NCBI RefSeq assembly: GCF_012911015.1
Contig: NZ_WVVV01000001.1
Span: 186,001-250,000 of the forward strand
DNA: 64,000 bases
Direction: 5' to 3'
Source: Chelativorans sp. ZYF759
GTDB taxonomy: Bacteria > Pseudomonadota > Alphaproteobacteria > Rhizobiales > Rhizobiaceae
Shown here: positions 54,272-63,306 of the stretch, piece after piece
Layout of the letters: every line of letters begins with the position of its first letter
Numbering within the stretch: the stretch's first letter is position 1
Notes under the pieces: generated by a model
Databases searched by the model: none
Told to the model about the DNA's origin: nothing
Seen by the model: the letters and a program-made list of their open reading frames with translations, nothing else
Translations under genes and position numbers: made by a program

Positions 54272-55249
54272 TCAGCCGGTCGCGGCGATGCGCCGAGCCA
54301 GTTCAAGCGCGGACAGGACCACCTCCTCGATGCGGCTGGAGGCGGTCCAGTCGCCCGTGGCCGCAATACCAAGCGAATGATCCAAGAAAGGTCCCGGGCG
54401 CTCGGTCTTGCCGACAAGCGCCGAGCGCCAACGGTGCGCCTTGACCACATTCGCGCTCGATAGCGGAGCCGGCATCGCCCGGCCCAGCGCGTCGAAGAGC
54501 ACGTCTCCCAGCAATGCTGTCGGGGTCTCGGCATGGTGGCGGGACCAGCTGCTGCGCGTGTGGGCGACGATGCTTGCCCTGGCGCGATCCCGGCCGGGCT
54601 TGGTGCTGTCGATCGAGATCCACTTGATCGGCCCATCCAGCACCTTGGCAGCGATCCAGTCCTGCCGCCAGGGCGCGTCCAACGCCACCATGAGGGCGTG
54701 GCAGGGTTTCATGCGCGGGCGATCGAGACCGGGCATCGCCAGAACACCGGCGAACAGCGCGCGTGTCTGATGCGGCGTCGTCGTGGAAACGACGAGGTCA
54801 TATTCCCCGAGCGGCTCCCCGCCGGTCGAGACAAGCTCCATGGCGCCGGCGGAAGGACCAAGGGGCGCGACCTCGACCTCCGTCCTGACGGCATGGCCTG
54901 CCGCCAGATGCCGGGCAATGGCGTTCATGCCGGGCACCCCGACGAGATGCCGTTCCCGCCAGTGGCGCGGCCCGATGAGGCGGCCTGCCTCCAGATTGAC
55001 GACGGGACCCGACCATTCGTCGACCAGTCCCGCGGCCGTCAGGGGCTTCAGCCAGGCCTGGAATGCCGTTGTCCGGACCGTGAAACATTGCGCACCATGG
55101 TCGAAGGAATGCTCGCCCTCGCGGCGCGTGGCCATGCGGCCGCCCACACCGCGCCCCTTCTCGAAGACAGTCACAAGGGCGACGTCGCGCAGCGCGCTGG
55201 CCAAAGCAAGCCCGCCAATGCCCGCGCCGATGATCGCGATGCGCTTCAT
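54272..55249 (-). CDS. Renalase-like FAD-dependent amine oxidoreductase
   Basis: A 325-aa flavoprotein with the N-terminal dinucleotide motif IAIIGAGIGGLALASAL (4-20), then EKGRGVGGRMATRR and FDHGAQCFTVR, as in bacterial renalase-type proteins, and a C-terminal FAD contact LGIAATGDW. ATG 55249 overlaps the DUF3429 stop by 4 bases. Bacterial renalases oxidise isomeric dihydronicotinamides, a metabolite-repair role; that function is plausible but inferred. Confidence 0.85.
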   Translation of the reverse strand: MKRIAIIGAGIGGLALASALRDVALVTVFEKGRGVGGRMATRREGEHSFDHGAQCFTVRTTAFQAWLKPLTAAGLVDEWSGPVVNLEAGRLIGPRHWRERHLVGVPGMNAIARHLAAGHAVRTEVEVAPLGPSAGAMELVSTGGEPLGEYDLVVSTTTPHQTRALFAGVLAMPGLDRPRMKPCHALMVALDAPWRQDWIAAKVLDGPIKWISIDSTKPGRDRARASIVAHTRSSWSRHHAETPTALLGDVLFDALGRAMPAPLSSANVVKAHRWRSALVGKTERPGPFLDHSLGIAATGDWTASSRIEEVVLSALELARRIAATG

Positions 55250-55698
55250 GCCAAAAGCCCGATGAGCAGGCAGGCCGCGACGACGACGGCCGTGATCGTC
55301 ATGCGCAGGCGCCAGAACCAGTCCGGCCAGACCGAGGCGCGGGCGAGCAGATGATCGATCCCCGCAAGCCCGGCAAAGAGAAGTGCAAAGAGCACAAAGC
55401 CGGTCGACGCCGGGAGCATGGCAGCCAGCCAGGCCGATAGGGCCAGCGCGTTGCTGGCAAGAAGCAGCGCAGCGGGTCGCACGCGGCGGGCCGAAAGAAG
55501 CGCCGCGCCCCAATGCACGCCGCAAAGAAAGGAGGCGATCACCGCGGCGTAGACCTGCACGCTTGCCGTCCAGGCGCCTCCCAGGAAGAGAAGGTCGGCC
55601 GCTCCTGCCAGGAAGGGAAGGGTACCGGCCGACGCCAGTGCCCAGGCAAGCCGGGCGTCGGACGGGTTCGGATCGGTCAGCGGGCTCTCGGTTGCCAT
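55246..55698 (-). CDS. DUF3429 membrane protein
   Basis: A 150-aa inner-membrane protein with five predicted helices. It carries the DUF3429 hallmark FLCGVHWGAAL after a helix ending in YAAVIASF, and the late GLAGIDHLLARASVWPDWFWRLR segment. Unknown function. The stop overlaps the renalase-like start, so the pair is co-translated. Confidence 0.88.
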   Translation of the reverse strand: MATESPLTDPNPSDARLAWALASAGTLPFLAGAADLLFLGGAWTASVQVYAAVIASFLCGVHWGAALLSARRVRPAALLLASNALALSAWLAAMLPASTGFVLFALLFAGLAGIDHLLARASVWPDWFWRLRMTITAVVVAACLLIGLLA

Positions 55699-55769
55699 GC
55701 TCGCGATACGCTTCTGGTCCGCGTTCCGATCACCTGGTTTGTGGGCGACGCCCTTTCAGGCCTGCATTA

Positions 55770-56789
55770 TCAGGCCGCAAACACGCTGGCGCGCCGGATG
55801 CGCAGGAAGCCCTGCTCTTTCGGCGAGACCACGGTGTCGACATCCACGTCCAGCTCCACCGTCTCGTCGCGCTCGGTAAGCGCCAGGATACGCCGTTTTT
55901 CGGGCCGGTCGATCACCCGCAGGATGCGGGCCGGCAGCCCCTCGCCCTGCTGAGCCCAATCGAGATCCGCCGGGCGCACGAACACCTGTGCCTTGCCATC
56001 GGGAACGCCCGGTGCCGGCAGGCGCAGGCCGGCGAGTTCTGCCTCGCCCTGTTTGACATCGGCATCGAAACGGTTGGCGTCGCCCAGGAAGCGCATCACG
56101 AAGGCGGAGCCGGGCGCGCGGCAGACTTCCTGCGGCGTGCCCTCCTGAACGATGCGGCCCTTGTCGAGAATGACGACGCGGTCGGCAAGGTCGAGTGCTT
56201 CTTCCTGGTCGTGGGTCACGAACAGCGTGGTGATGCCGAGTTCGTCGTGGATCTCGCGCAGCCAGCGGCGCAGGTCGCGGCGCACGTTGGCATCGAGCGC
56301 GCCGAAGGGCTCGTCGAGCAGCAGCACCTTGGGATCGACGGCGAGCGCCCGCGCCAACGCCACGCGCTGGCGCTGGCCGCCGGAAATCTGCAAGGGGAAC
56401 CGGTCGCCAAGGCCCTCGAGCTGAACGAGGCTCAGGAGTTCTCTCACCCGCGTGGCGATCTCGGCCTTCGAGCGGCGTACCTTGGAGACCTTCATGCCGA
56501 AACCGATGTTCTCGGCCACCGTCATGTGGGGGAACAGCGCATAATGCTGGAAGACGAACCCAACCCCGCGGTCGCGCACCGGAATGTCGGTGGCATCCTG
56601 ATCGCCGAAGAAGATCTGTCCGCCATCGGTATATTCGAGGCCGGCGACCATGCGCAGAATCGTCGTCTTGCCCGATCCCGAAGGGCCCAGAAGGGCGACG
56701 AGTTCCCCGCTGCCGATCTCCAGCGAGACGCCATGCACGGCGCGGAAACTGTCGAATGTCTTTTCGACCTGGTCGAGAACGATCTTCAT
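55770..56789 (-). CDS. cysA: Sulfate/thiosulfate ABC importer ATPase CysA
   Basis: A 339-aa ATPase: Walker [10 protein letters not shown] (K41), Q-loop [14 protein letters not shown], signature [15 protein letters not shown], Walker [14 protein letters not shown]-loop FVTHDQEEA, then a C-terminal TOBE-like domain (about 240-339). Start ATG 56789 overlaps the CysW stop by 4 bases. Energises CysT/CysW. Confidence 0.94.
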   Translation of the reverse strand: MKIVLDQVEKTFDSFRAVHGVSLEIGSGELVALLGPSGSGKTTILRMVAGLEYTDGGQIFFGDQDATDIPVRDRGVGFVFQHYALFPHMTVAENIGFGMKVSKVRRSKAEIATRVRELLSLVQLEGLGDRFPLQISGGQRQRVALARALAVDPKVLLLDEPFGALDANVRRDLRRWLREIHDELGITTLFVTHDQEEALDLADRVVILDKGRIVQEGTPQEVCRAPGSAFVMRFLGDANRFDADVKQGEAELAGLRLPAPGVPDGKAQVFVRPADLDWAQQGEGLPARILRVIDRPEKRRILALTERDETVELDVDVDTVVSPKEQGFLRIRRASVFAA

Positions 56790-57679
56790 GAGGCTTTCTC
56801 CGCAACGGCGTTTCCGGGCGCCACAAGGGCCGGCCGCGACCGGCGGCCCGCTCCCTGGCGCTCCAGCCACACCTTGACGATGATGGTGACGACGGCGAGC
56901 ACGGCGAGAATGGAGGCGGCCGCGAAGGCCCCCACCGTGTTGTAGTCGTGATAGAGCAGTTCGATATGAAGCGGCAGCGTGTTGGTCTGGCCGCGGATAT
57001 TGCCGGACACGATCGAGACCGCACCGAATTCTCCCATCACGCGGGCGTTGCACAGCACGACGCCGTACAGCAACGCCCAGCGAATGTTGGGAACGGTGAC
57101 GGTGAAGAATGTCCGCCAGCCCGAAGCGCCCAGCGAGGTCGCCGCCTCTTCCTGATCGCGTCCCTGTGCCTGCATCAGCGGGATGAGTTCGCGCGCCACG
57201 AAAGGCGCCGTCACGAACATTGACGCCAGCACGATGCCCGGCAGCGCGAACATGACGCGGATGCCCGCATCCTGGAGTGCCGGGCCGAACAGGCCCTGGA
57301 GGCCGTAGACGAAGAGATAGGCCACGCCCGCCACGATCGGCGAGACCGAGAATGGTATCTCGATGACGATCAGCAGAAGGCGTCTTCCCCAGAAATCATA
57401 TTTGGTAATCGCCCAGGCAGCCGCAACGCCGAAGGCGGTGTTGAGCGGCACCGCGATAAGCGCCGTAAGCACGGTGAGCATGATGGCGTGGCGCGTGTCG
57501 GGATGGGCGATGGTCTCGGCGAAGTGGCGCGTGCCGAGCGAGAAGGCCTGCACGCCGATGACGGCGAGTGGGGCCACGATCAGGAGAGCGCCGGTGATCA
57601 GCACCAGCGTGATGAGAATGCGCCTGAAGAGCGGGCCATCGCCCACGCGCGGCGGCTTGCGGTGTGCCTGCAGCGCCAT
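56786..57679 (-). CDS. cysW: Sulfate ABC importer permease CysW
   Basis: A 297-aa permease with six helices. It shows [20 protein letters not shown] and the EAA-type loop [32 protein letters not shown], together with the CysW-typical [28 protein letters not shown]. Start ATG 57679, 1 base after the cysT stop. Pairs with CysT. Confidence 0.94.
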   Translation of the reverse strand: MALQAHRKPPRVGDGPLFRRILITLVLITGALLIVAPLAVIGVQAFSLGTRHFAETIAHPDTRHAIMLTVLTALIAVPLNTAFGVAAAWAITKYDFWGRRLLLIVIEIPFSVSPIVAGVAYLFVYGLQGLFGPALQDAGIRVMFALPGIVLASMFVTAPFVARELIPLMQAQGRDQEEAATSLGASGWRTFFTVTVPNIRWALLYGVVLCNARVMGEFGAVSIVSGNIRGQTNTLPLHIELLYHDYNTVGAFAAASILAVLAVVTIIVKVWLERQGAGRRSRPALVAPGNAVAEKAS

Positions 57680-57680
57680 C

Positions 57681-58514
57681 TCAGCCCCTCCTCGTGTAGC
57701 GCAGCGCCCAGGCCTGCGCGGCATTGGTAACGGCCAGCATGACGAAGGCGGTGAAGAGCAGCACCGAGGCGATGGCGGCGGCGGCCGGATAGTTGAACTC
57801 CTCGAGCCTGATATAGGCCAGAAGGGCGGTGATTTCGGTCTGCATCGGCTGGTTGCCGGCGATGAAGATGATGGCCCCGAACTCGCCCAGGCTGCGCGCG
57901 AAGGACAGCGACACGCCGGCCATCAGCGCGGGCGCAAGCAAGGGCAGGATCACCTTCGCGAAGATGGAGGCGTCGCTGCCGCCGAGCGACTGGGCGGCTT
58001 CCTCCAGCGCGGGGTCGAGATCTTCCAGCACCGGCTGCACGGTGCGCACGATGAAGGGCAGGCTGGTGAACGACATCGCGATCATGATGCCGAGCGGGGT
58101 GTAGGCCACCCGGATTCCCCAATCCATCAGGATGGAGCCGAACCAGCCATTGGGCGCGAAGAGCGCGGTGAGCGCGATGCCGGCCACGGCCGTCGGCAGG
58201 GCGAAAGGCAGGTCGACGATCGCGTCCACGATTCGGCGGCCCGGAAAGTCGTAGCGCACGAGCACCCAGGCCAGTGCGAGTCCGAAGAAGAGATTGAAGA
58301 ATGTCGCGCCCAGGGCCGCCAGGACGGTGACCCGGTAGCTGGCAACCGCGCGCGGCGAGGAGACGATGCTCCAGTAATCAGCGGGGCCAAGGCTCGCAGC
58401 CTTGAAAATGAGCGCGCCGATGGGCAGCGCGATGATCAATCCGACATAGAAGAGCGTGACGCCGAGCGACAGTTTCAGTCCGGGAATGACGGGTTTTCTG
58501 GCCACGGTGCTCAC
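57681..58514 (-). CDS. cysT: Sulfate ABC importer permease CysT (CysU)
   Basis: A 277-aa permease. The start is a GTG: 58514 follows GAAGAG closely, while a second GTG at 58505 is equally possible. Typical motifs: PVIPGLKLSLGVTLFYVGLI, DLPFALPTAVAGIALTALF, the EAA loop LDPALEEAAQSLGGSDASIFAKVILP and ARSLGEFGAIIFIAGN. It is preceded by the binding-protein gene and a strong hairpin. Confidence 0.93.
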   Translation of the reverse strand: MSTVARKPVIPGLKLSLGVTLFYVGLIIALPIGALIFKAASLGPADYWSIVSSPRAVASYRVTVLAALGATFFNLFFGLALAWVLVRYDFPGRRIVDAIVDLPFALPTAVAGIALTALFAPNGWFGSILMDWGIRVAYTPLGIMIAMSFTSLPFIVRTVQPVLEDLDPALEEAAQSLGGSDASIFAKVILPLLAPALMAGVSLSFARSLGEFGAIIFIAGNQPMQTEITALLAYIRLEEFNYPAAAAIASVLLFTAFVMLAVTNAAQAWALRYTRRG

Positions 58515-58532
58515 GTCTCTTCGCAGTGAAAA

Positions 58533-58553
58533 CCGGCGGGCAGGGCCCGCCGG
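58533..58553 (-). terminator. Intercistronic hairpin after the sulfate binding-protein gene
   Basis: CCGGCGGGC (58533-58541) and GCCCGCCGG (58545-58553) form a perfect 9-bp stem with a 3-nt loop between the binding-protein stop and the cysT start. No T-run; likely attenuator or mRNA stabiliser. Confidence 0.65.
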
Positions 58554-58578
58554 CTCGGTTCTCCAGCGGATGATGGGG

Positions 58579-59583
58579 TCAACGCTCGCCGAAAAGCTGG
58601 TCGAGGCGCGCACCCGCATTGAAGTGCTCTTCCTGCACCTGATCCCAGCCGCCAAAGACGTCCTCGACCGTCACCAGCCGGACTTCGGGAAACTGGTCCG
58701 AGAATTCAGCGGCCACGGCTTCATCATGAACGCGGTTGCCATGCTCGGCGAGAATCCGCTGCCCCTCTTCCGAATAGAGGAACCCCAGATAGGCACGCGC
58801 CAGTTCCTCGGTGCCGCGCCGCTCGGCGACCCGATCGACGACCGCGACGGGAAATTCCGCCAGAAGGCTCTGCGAGGGAATGACGGTCTCGAAATTCTCC
58901 TGGCCGAATTCCCGCGCGATGCCCTGGGTCTCGGCCTCGAAGGTGATCAGGACGTCGCCCAGCTGACGTTCGACGAAGGTCGTGGTCGCACCGCGGCCGC
59001 CCGTGTCGAAAACCGGGACGTTGTCGAATATCTGCGTGATGAAGGCACCGACCTGTTCCTGGTCGCCATCGAAGGCCTCCAGCGCGAAGGCCGTGGCGGC
59101 CAGATAGGTGTAGCGCGCATTGCCCGAGGTCTTGGGGTTGGGGAAGATCACCTGGACGTCCTCGCGCACGAGATCGTCCCAATCCTGGATGTTCTTCGGG
59201 TTGCCCGCGCGGACAATGAAAGCAGGGAGCGAGTAGTAGGGCGAGGCATTGTTGTCGAACGCGCTCTGCCAGTCCTCGGCAACGAAACCCTGCTCCACGA
59301 GAAAGTCGATGTCAGTCACCTGGTTGAAGGTGACCACGTCGGCTTCCAGGCCTTCTGCAATGGAGCGTGCCTGGCGAGACGTCCCCCCATGCGACTGGTC
59401 GACCGTGACAGAGACACCCGTCTCCGTCTCATAGGCCGGCACGAAGGCGGCGTTGATCGCGACGAACAGTTCACGCGCGATGTCGTAGGACGCGTTCAGG
59501 ATCTGGTCCTGCGCCTGTGCGGGGACGGTAGCGGTGCCCGCGAGCGCGGCGACCGTTGCGCCTATAATGGCGAAGCGTTTCAT
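58579..59583 (-). CDS. Sulfate ABC transporter periplasmic binding protein
   Basis: A 334-aa binding protein of the CysP/Sbp family. ATG 59583 has AGAGGA upstream; signal peptide about 1-24 (VPAQA). Hallmarks: ILNASYDIARELF, VDQSHGGTSRQARSI (sulfate-contacting SHGGTS loop), IFPNPKTSGNARYTYLAA and a GGRGATTTF loop. First gene of the sulfate operon. No CysB-like regulator is encoded in the window. Confidence 0.94.
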   Translation of the reverse strand: MKRFAIIGATVAALAGTATVPAQAQDQILNASYDIARELFVAINAAFVPAYETETGVSVTVDQSHGGTSRQARSIAEGLEADVVTFNQVTDIDFLVEQGFVAEDWQSAFDNNASPYYSLPAFIVRAGNPKNIQDWDDLVREDVQVIFPNPKTSGNARYTYLAATAFALEAFDGDQEQVGAFITQIFDNVPVFDTGGRGATTTFVERQLGDVLITFEAETQGIAREFGQENFETVIPSQSLLAEFPVAVVDRVAERRGTEELARAYLGFLYSEEGQRILAEHGNRVHDEAVAAEFSDQFPEVRLVTVEDVFGGWDQVQEEHFNAGARLDQLFGER

Positions 59584-59740
59584 AAGATTGTCCTCTCGAG
59601 TGCCTGTCGTTTCCAAGGCTAGTCGAGTTTGGTCCAGCCGGTAGGCATGGAGCCCGCGACCTCTCCAGATGGATTGGAATATCGTTCCCGATTTTGCCGA
59701 TCTGGTAGTCAGACGTTCTCAGCCCACGCTTTCGTGGCGA

Positions 59741-60715
59741 TCAGGCGCGAGCGTCGCCGAATGCCGTCAGCTTGAGCAGCCCTCTCTGAAGCAGGATGAA
59801 AGCCAGGAGCAACAGGCCGATGACGATCCTGGTCCACCAGCTTGAGAGCGTGCCATCAAACACGATGTAGGTCTGGATGAGTCCCATGGTGAGCACGCCG
59901 AACAATGTTCCCACGACATAGCCCGCCCCGCCGGTCAGCAGCGTGCCGCCGATGACCACGGCGGCGATCGCCGTCAATTCCACGCCAACTGTCGCCAACG
60001 GGTAGCCCGACCCCGTGTAGATGGCGAAGACGATGCCGGAAAGTCCGGCCATGAGGCCAGAGAAGGCGTAGATGAGGATGGTCGTGCGTCCGATGTCGAC
60101 GCCCATCAGCCGCGCCGTCTGCTCGCCGCCCCCGATCGCGAACACGCTCGCGCCGAACCGCGTCCTGTGGGCGATCAACACGCCCGCGACGACCGCAAGG
60201 AGCATCAGGATGCCGATCAGCGTCAACCTTCCCCGCCCCGGCATGAGCCAGTACGCGTTCTGGAGCGTCACGATGAAGGGATGATTGATGGCGACGGACT
60301 CGATCGTCAGCATGTAGGCGGCGCCCCTGGCGAGGAACATGCCGGCGAGCGTCACGATGAAGGCCGGCATGGCAAGCGCATGGATGAGCCAGCCCATGGC
60401 CGCACCGAACGCGCTTGTTAACACGAGCAGCAGCGCGAAGACGACAATGGGATGGAGACCGGTATCGCGCAGCAGCACGGCGATGAACACGCCCGAAAAC
60501 GCGATGACCGCCCCGACCGAGAGATCGATGCCTCCGGACAGGATGACAACCGTCATCCCCACGGCCACGATGCCGAGATAGGCATTGTCCGTCAGCAGGT
60601 TGCCGATCACGCGCGTCGACAGCATGGCGGGAAACTGCAGGTAACAGATGGCATAGCCGACGACGAAGATGCCAATCGTGGCAAGCAGCGGATAGAGGCG
60701 GGGATTGATGGTCAT
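59741..60715 (-). CDS. yjfF: Galactofuranose-type ABC permease YjfF
   Basis: A 324-aa RbsC-class permease with about ten helices. Signatures: LTDNAYLGIVAVGMTVVILSGGIDLSVGAVIAFSG near the N-terminus, and FGASVFAIGGGEQTARLMGVDIGRTTI. Last gene of the ytfQ-ytfR-ytfT-yjfF order known for the E. coli galactofuranose importer. SD is weak. Nothing recognisable lies between its stop and the sulfate binding-protein start (157 bases). Confidence 0.9.
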   Translation of the reverse strand: MTINPRLYPLLATIGIFVVGYAICYLQFPAMLSTRVIGNLLTDNAYLGIVAVGMTVVILSGGIDLSVGAVIAFSGVFIAVLLRDTGLHPIVVFALLLVLTSAFGAAMGWLIHALAMPAFIVTLAGMFLARGAAYMLTIESVAINHPFIVTLQNAYWLMPGRGRLTLIGILMLLAVVAGVLIAHRTRFGASVFAIGGGEQTARLMGVDIGRTTILIYAFSGLMAGLSGIVFAIYTGSGYPLATVGVELTAIAAVVIGGTLLTGGAGYVVGTLFGVLTMGLIQTYIVFDGTLSSWWTRIVIGLLLLAFILLQRGLLKLTAFGDARA

Positions 60716-60729
60716 GGGCTTCCGGACAC

Positions 60730-61728
60730 CTAGTCTGCCCGCCGGGGCAAAAGCACCGAGCGAAGGTAAATCCAGTCGGCTGAAAGATTGGGCGACTGGA
60801 GGACGAGGATGATGATGACCAGTCCGGCCTTGATGACGAGGTTGTATTCGGACGGGAAGCCCGACAGGACAATGCCGGTATTGATGGTCTGGATGATCAG
60901 CGCGCCGAGGATCGATCCGGCGATCGAGAAACGGCCGCCGAGGAGCGAGTTGCCCCCGATGACGACGGCCAGAATGGCATCGAGTTCGAGCCACAAGCCG
61001 GCATTGTTGGCATCGGCACCCCGAATGTCGGCGGTCGTGACGATCCCGGCGAGCGCTGCGCAGAGGCCGGACGCCATGTAGACGGCGATGAGGATGACGG
61101 TCGCGTTCACGCCTGCGAGCGCGCTGGCCGCGCGGTTGACGCCCGTCGCCTCGATCAGCAGCCCCAGCGCGGTGCGCCGCATCAGGACCGCAAAGGCAAC
61201 CGCGGTCGCCATCCACAGCACCGTGGGAAACGGAATGCCGAAGACCGCACCGGATCCGATGAAGGCAAAGCCCGGATCGGAAAAGGTGAGGATCCTTCCT
61301 TCGGTGATCAACTGCGCGATGCCGCGACCCGAAGTCATGAGGATCAGCGTCGCCACAATGGGCTGAATGCCGATGATCGCCACCAGGGCACCGTTCCAGA
61401 GCCCGGCTGCAAGGCCAGCTGCGAGCGCCAGGGCAAGCGTGAGCGGCAAGCCCAGGCCGGAAGTGATCGCCCAGGCGGCCACGGCGCCGGCGATGGCCAT
61501 CACAGTTCCGACCGACAGATCGATCCCGCGGGTGGCGATGACCAGCGTCATGCCGACGGCAAGGAGCGCGATCGGCGCTGAACGCTTCAGCACGTCGATG
61601 ATCGGCCCGACGAAGCGGCTGCCATCGAAGCTGATGTTGATGAAGTTCGGGAAGAACACGCTGACCAGCGCGACAAGCGCCGCCAACGTGAGGATCTGGG
61701 GGGCAAGCCGACGTGCCATACGTCCCAT
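60730..61728 (-). CDS. ytfT: Galactofuranose-type ABC permease YtfT
   Basis: A 332-aa permease partnered with YjfF. ATG 61728 shares one base with the ytfR stop (TGATG). Motifs: KRSAPIALLAVGMTLVIATRGIDLSVGTVMAIAGA and AILAVVIGGNSLLGGRFSIAGSILGALIIQTINTGI. Relationship to YjfF is that of two different halves of one channel. Confidence 0.91.
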   Translation of the reverse strand: MGRMARRLAPQILTLAALVALVSVFFPNFINISFDGSRFVGPIIDVLKRSAPIALLAVGMTLVIATRGIDLSVGTVMAIAGAVAAWAITSGLGLPLTLALALAAGLAAGLWNGALVAIIGIQPIVATLILMTSGRGIAQLITEGRILTFSDPGFAFIGSGAVFGIPFPTVLWMATAVAFAVLMRRTALGLLIEATGVNRAASALAGVNATVILIAVYMASGLCAALAGIVTTADIRGADANNAGLWLELDAILAVVIGGNSLLGGRFSIAGSILGALIIQTINTGIVLSGFPSEYNLVIKAGLVIIILVLQSPNLSADWIYLRSVLLPRRAD

Positions 61729-63248
61729 CACGCAGGCTCCACGACCTTGGCCGCATCGGGCTTGGCAATAGCCCGCACGATCGCGTCGGTGGACACGTCC
61801 TCTCCGACGAGTTCGGCGACGTGGCGACGATCGCGCAGCACGATTACCCGGTCGCACACCGCCACCAGCTCGTCCAGTTCGGAAGAGATCACCAGGATGG
61901 ACATGCCTTCCGCCGTGATCTCGTGGATCAGCCGCAGGATTTCGGCGTGCGCGCCCACGTCGATGCCGCGCGTCGGTTCATCGAGAATGAGGAAACGCGG
62001 GTTCATCGCCAGCCAGCGGGCGAGCACCACCTTCTGCTGATTGCCGCCGGAGAGATCTCCGATGGCCTTCTCCGCATCCGATGTGCGGATGTCGAGCTTC
62101 TCGATATAATGGGCCGCCAGGCGCTCCTGTTCGGCACGGGGAATGCGCGACATCCAGCCGCGGCGCGCCTGCAAGGCCAGGATGATGTTCTCGCGTACCG
62201 AGAGTTCTGCGGCTATGCCGTCGGCCTTGCGTTCTTCGGGCGCGAAACCGAAGCCGGCGGCAATCGCCTCGCGCGGGCTGCCATGGGCGACGCGGCCCTG
62301 CGCATCCTCGGTGGTTCCGCTGCCGGCGGAGCGGACGCCGAACATCAGCTGTGCCGTCTCCGTCCTGCCTGAACCCAGGAGGCCGGCAAGGCCGATCACC
62401 TCGCCACGTTCCACCGAGAGATCGAAGGGCTCGATCATGCCGGCACGGCCGAGGCCCTCGAACCGGATCATCGGTTCGCGCCGCTCGGCGTTCTGTCCTG
62501 AGGCGCCCCGATCGTGGCGTTCGGCCTCCTCGAGTTCGCGGCCCAGCATGTGCGAGATGAGCCGCAGGCGGTCCAGCTGGGCCGTTTCCGCGGTTACGAT
62601 CTTGCGCCCGTTGCGCAGCACGGTGACGCGATCGCAGAGCTCGAAGACCTGGTTGAGGAAGTGCGACACGAATATGATTCCAAGTCCTTCGTCGCGGAGC
62701 CGGCCAACGATCGAAAAGAGGAGGCGGACCTCTGCGGCGTCGAGACTGGCCGTCGGCTCGTCGAGAATCAGCACCTTGCCGGAGAGCTCGACCGCCCGCG
62801 CGATAGCCACGATCTGGCGGATCGCGACCGGATAGGCGCCGAGATCGCGGTCGACGTCGATACCGATGCCATAGGGCGCCAGAATCTCGCGCGCCTTTCG
62901 GCTCTGCATGCGTGCGTCGACCAGTCCGAAGCGCCGAGGCTCACTGCCGAAGGTGAGGTTCTGGGCGACCGTCATGTTGGGCAGGAGGTTCACCTCCTGA
63001 TAGACGGTGCCTATGCCCAGCGTCTGCGCCTCGGCGGTCGATGTCGGATTGATGGAATGTCCCTGCAAGAACATCTCGCCGCCATCACGGCGATAGGCTC
63101 CGGTGAGACACTTGATCAGCGTCGATTTTCCGGCCCCGTTCTCGCCCAGCAGCCCATGCACCTCGCCTGCGGCGAGATCGAAGTCCACGCCCTGAAGGGC
63201 CTTGGTGCCCGGGAACGACTTCGACAGCGATCTGATCGACAGAAGCAT
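61728..63248 (-). CDS. ytfR: Galactofuranose-type ABC transporter tandem ATPase YtfR
   Basis: A 506-aa two-domain sugar ATPase of the RbsA/MglA class. The first P-loop GENGAGKST (K41) is intact with Walker B VLILDEPTASLD. The second P-loop is degenerate (GLAGLLGSGRTE) but the signature LSGGNQQKVVLARWL is good. Placed between the binding-protein and permease genes and separated from the former by a hairpin. Confidence 0.92.
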   Translation of the reverse strand: MLLSIRSLSKSFPGTKALQGVDFDLAAGEVHGLLGENGAGKSTLIKCLTGAYRRDGGEMFLQGHSINPTSTAEAQTLGIGTVYQEVNLLPNMTVAQNLTFGSEPRRFGLVDARMQSRKAREILAPYGIGIDVDRDLGAYPVAIRQIVAIARAVELSGKVLILDEPTASLDAAEVRLLFSIVGRLRDEGLGIIFVSHFLNQVFELCDRVTVLRNGRKIVTAETAQLDRLRLISHMLGRELEEAERHDRGASGQNAERREPMIRFEGLGRAGMIEPFDLSVERGEVIGLAGLLGSGRTETAQLMFGVRSAGSGTTEDAQGRVAHGSPREAIAAGFGFAPEERKADGIAAELSVRENIILALQARRGWMSRIPRAEQERLAAHYIEKLDIRTSDAEKAIGDLSGGNQQKVVLARWLAMNPRFLILDEPTRGIDVGAHAEILRLIHEITAEGMSILVISSELDELVAVCDRVIVLRDRRHVAELVGEDVSTDAIVRAIAKPDAAKVVEPA

Positions 63249-63266
63249 CTAGATATCCTGCAGCGA

Positions 63267-63287
63267 ACCGGGGCATCATGCCCCGGT
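63267..63287 (-). terminator. Intercistronic hairpin after ytfQ
   Basis: ACCGGGGCAT (63267-63276) and ATGCCCCGGT (63278-63287) form an inverted repeat with a 1-nt centre, in practice an 8-bp stem and 5-nt loop, between the ytfQ stop and the ytfR start. No T-run. Confidence 0.6.
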
Positions 63288-63306
63288 CCGGTTCGTCAGC
63301 CCAGCC

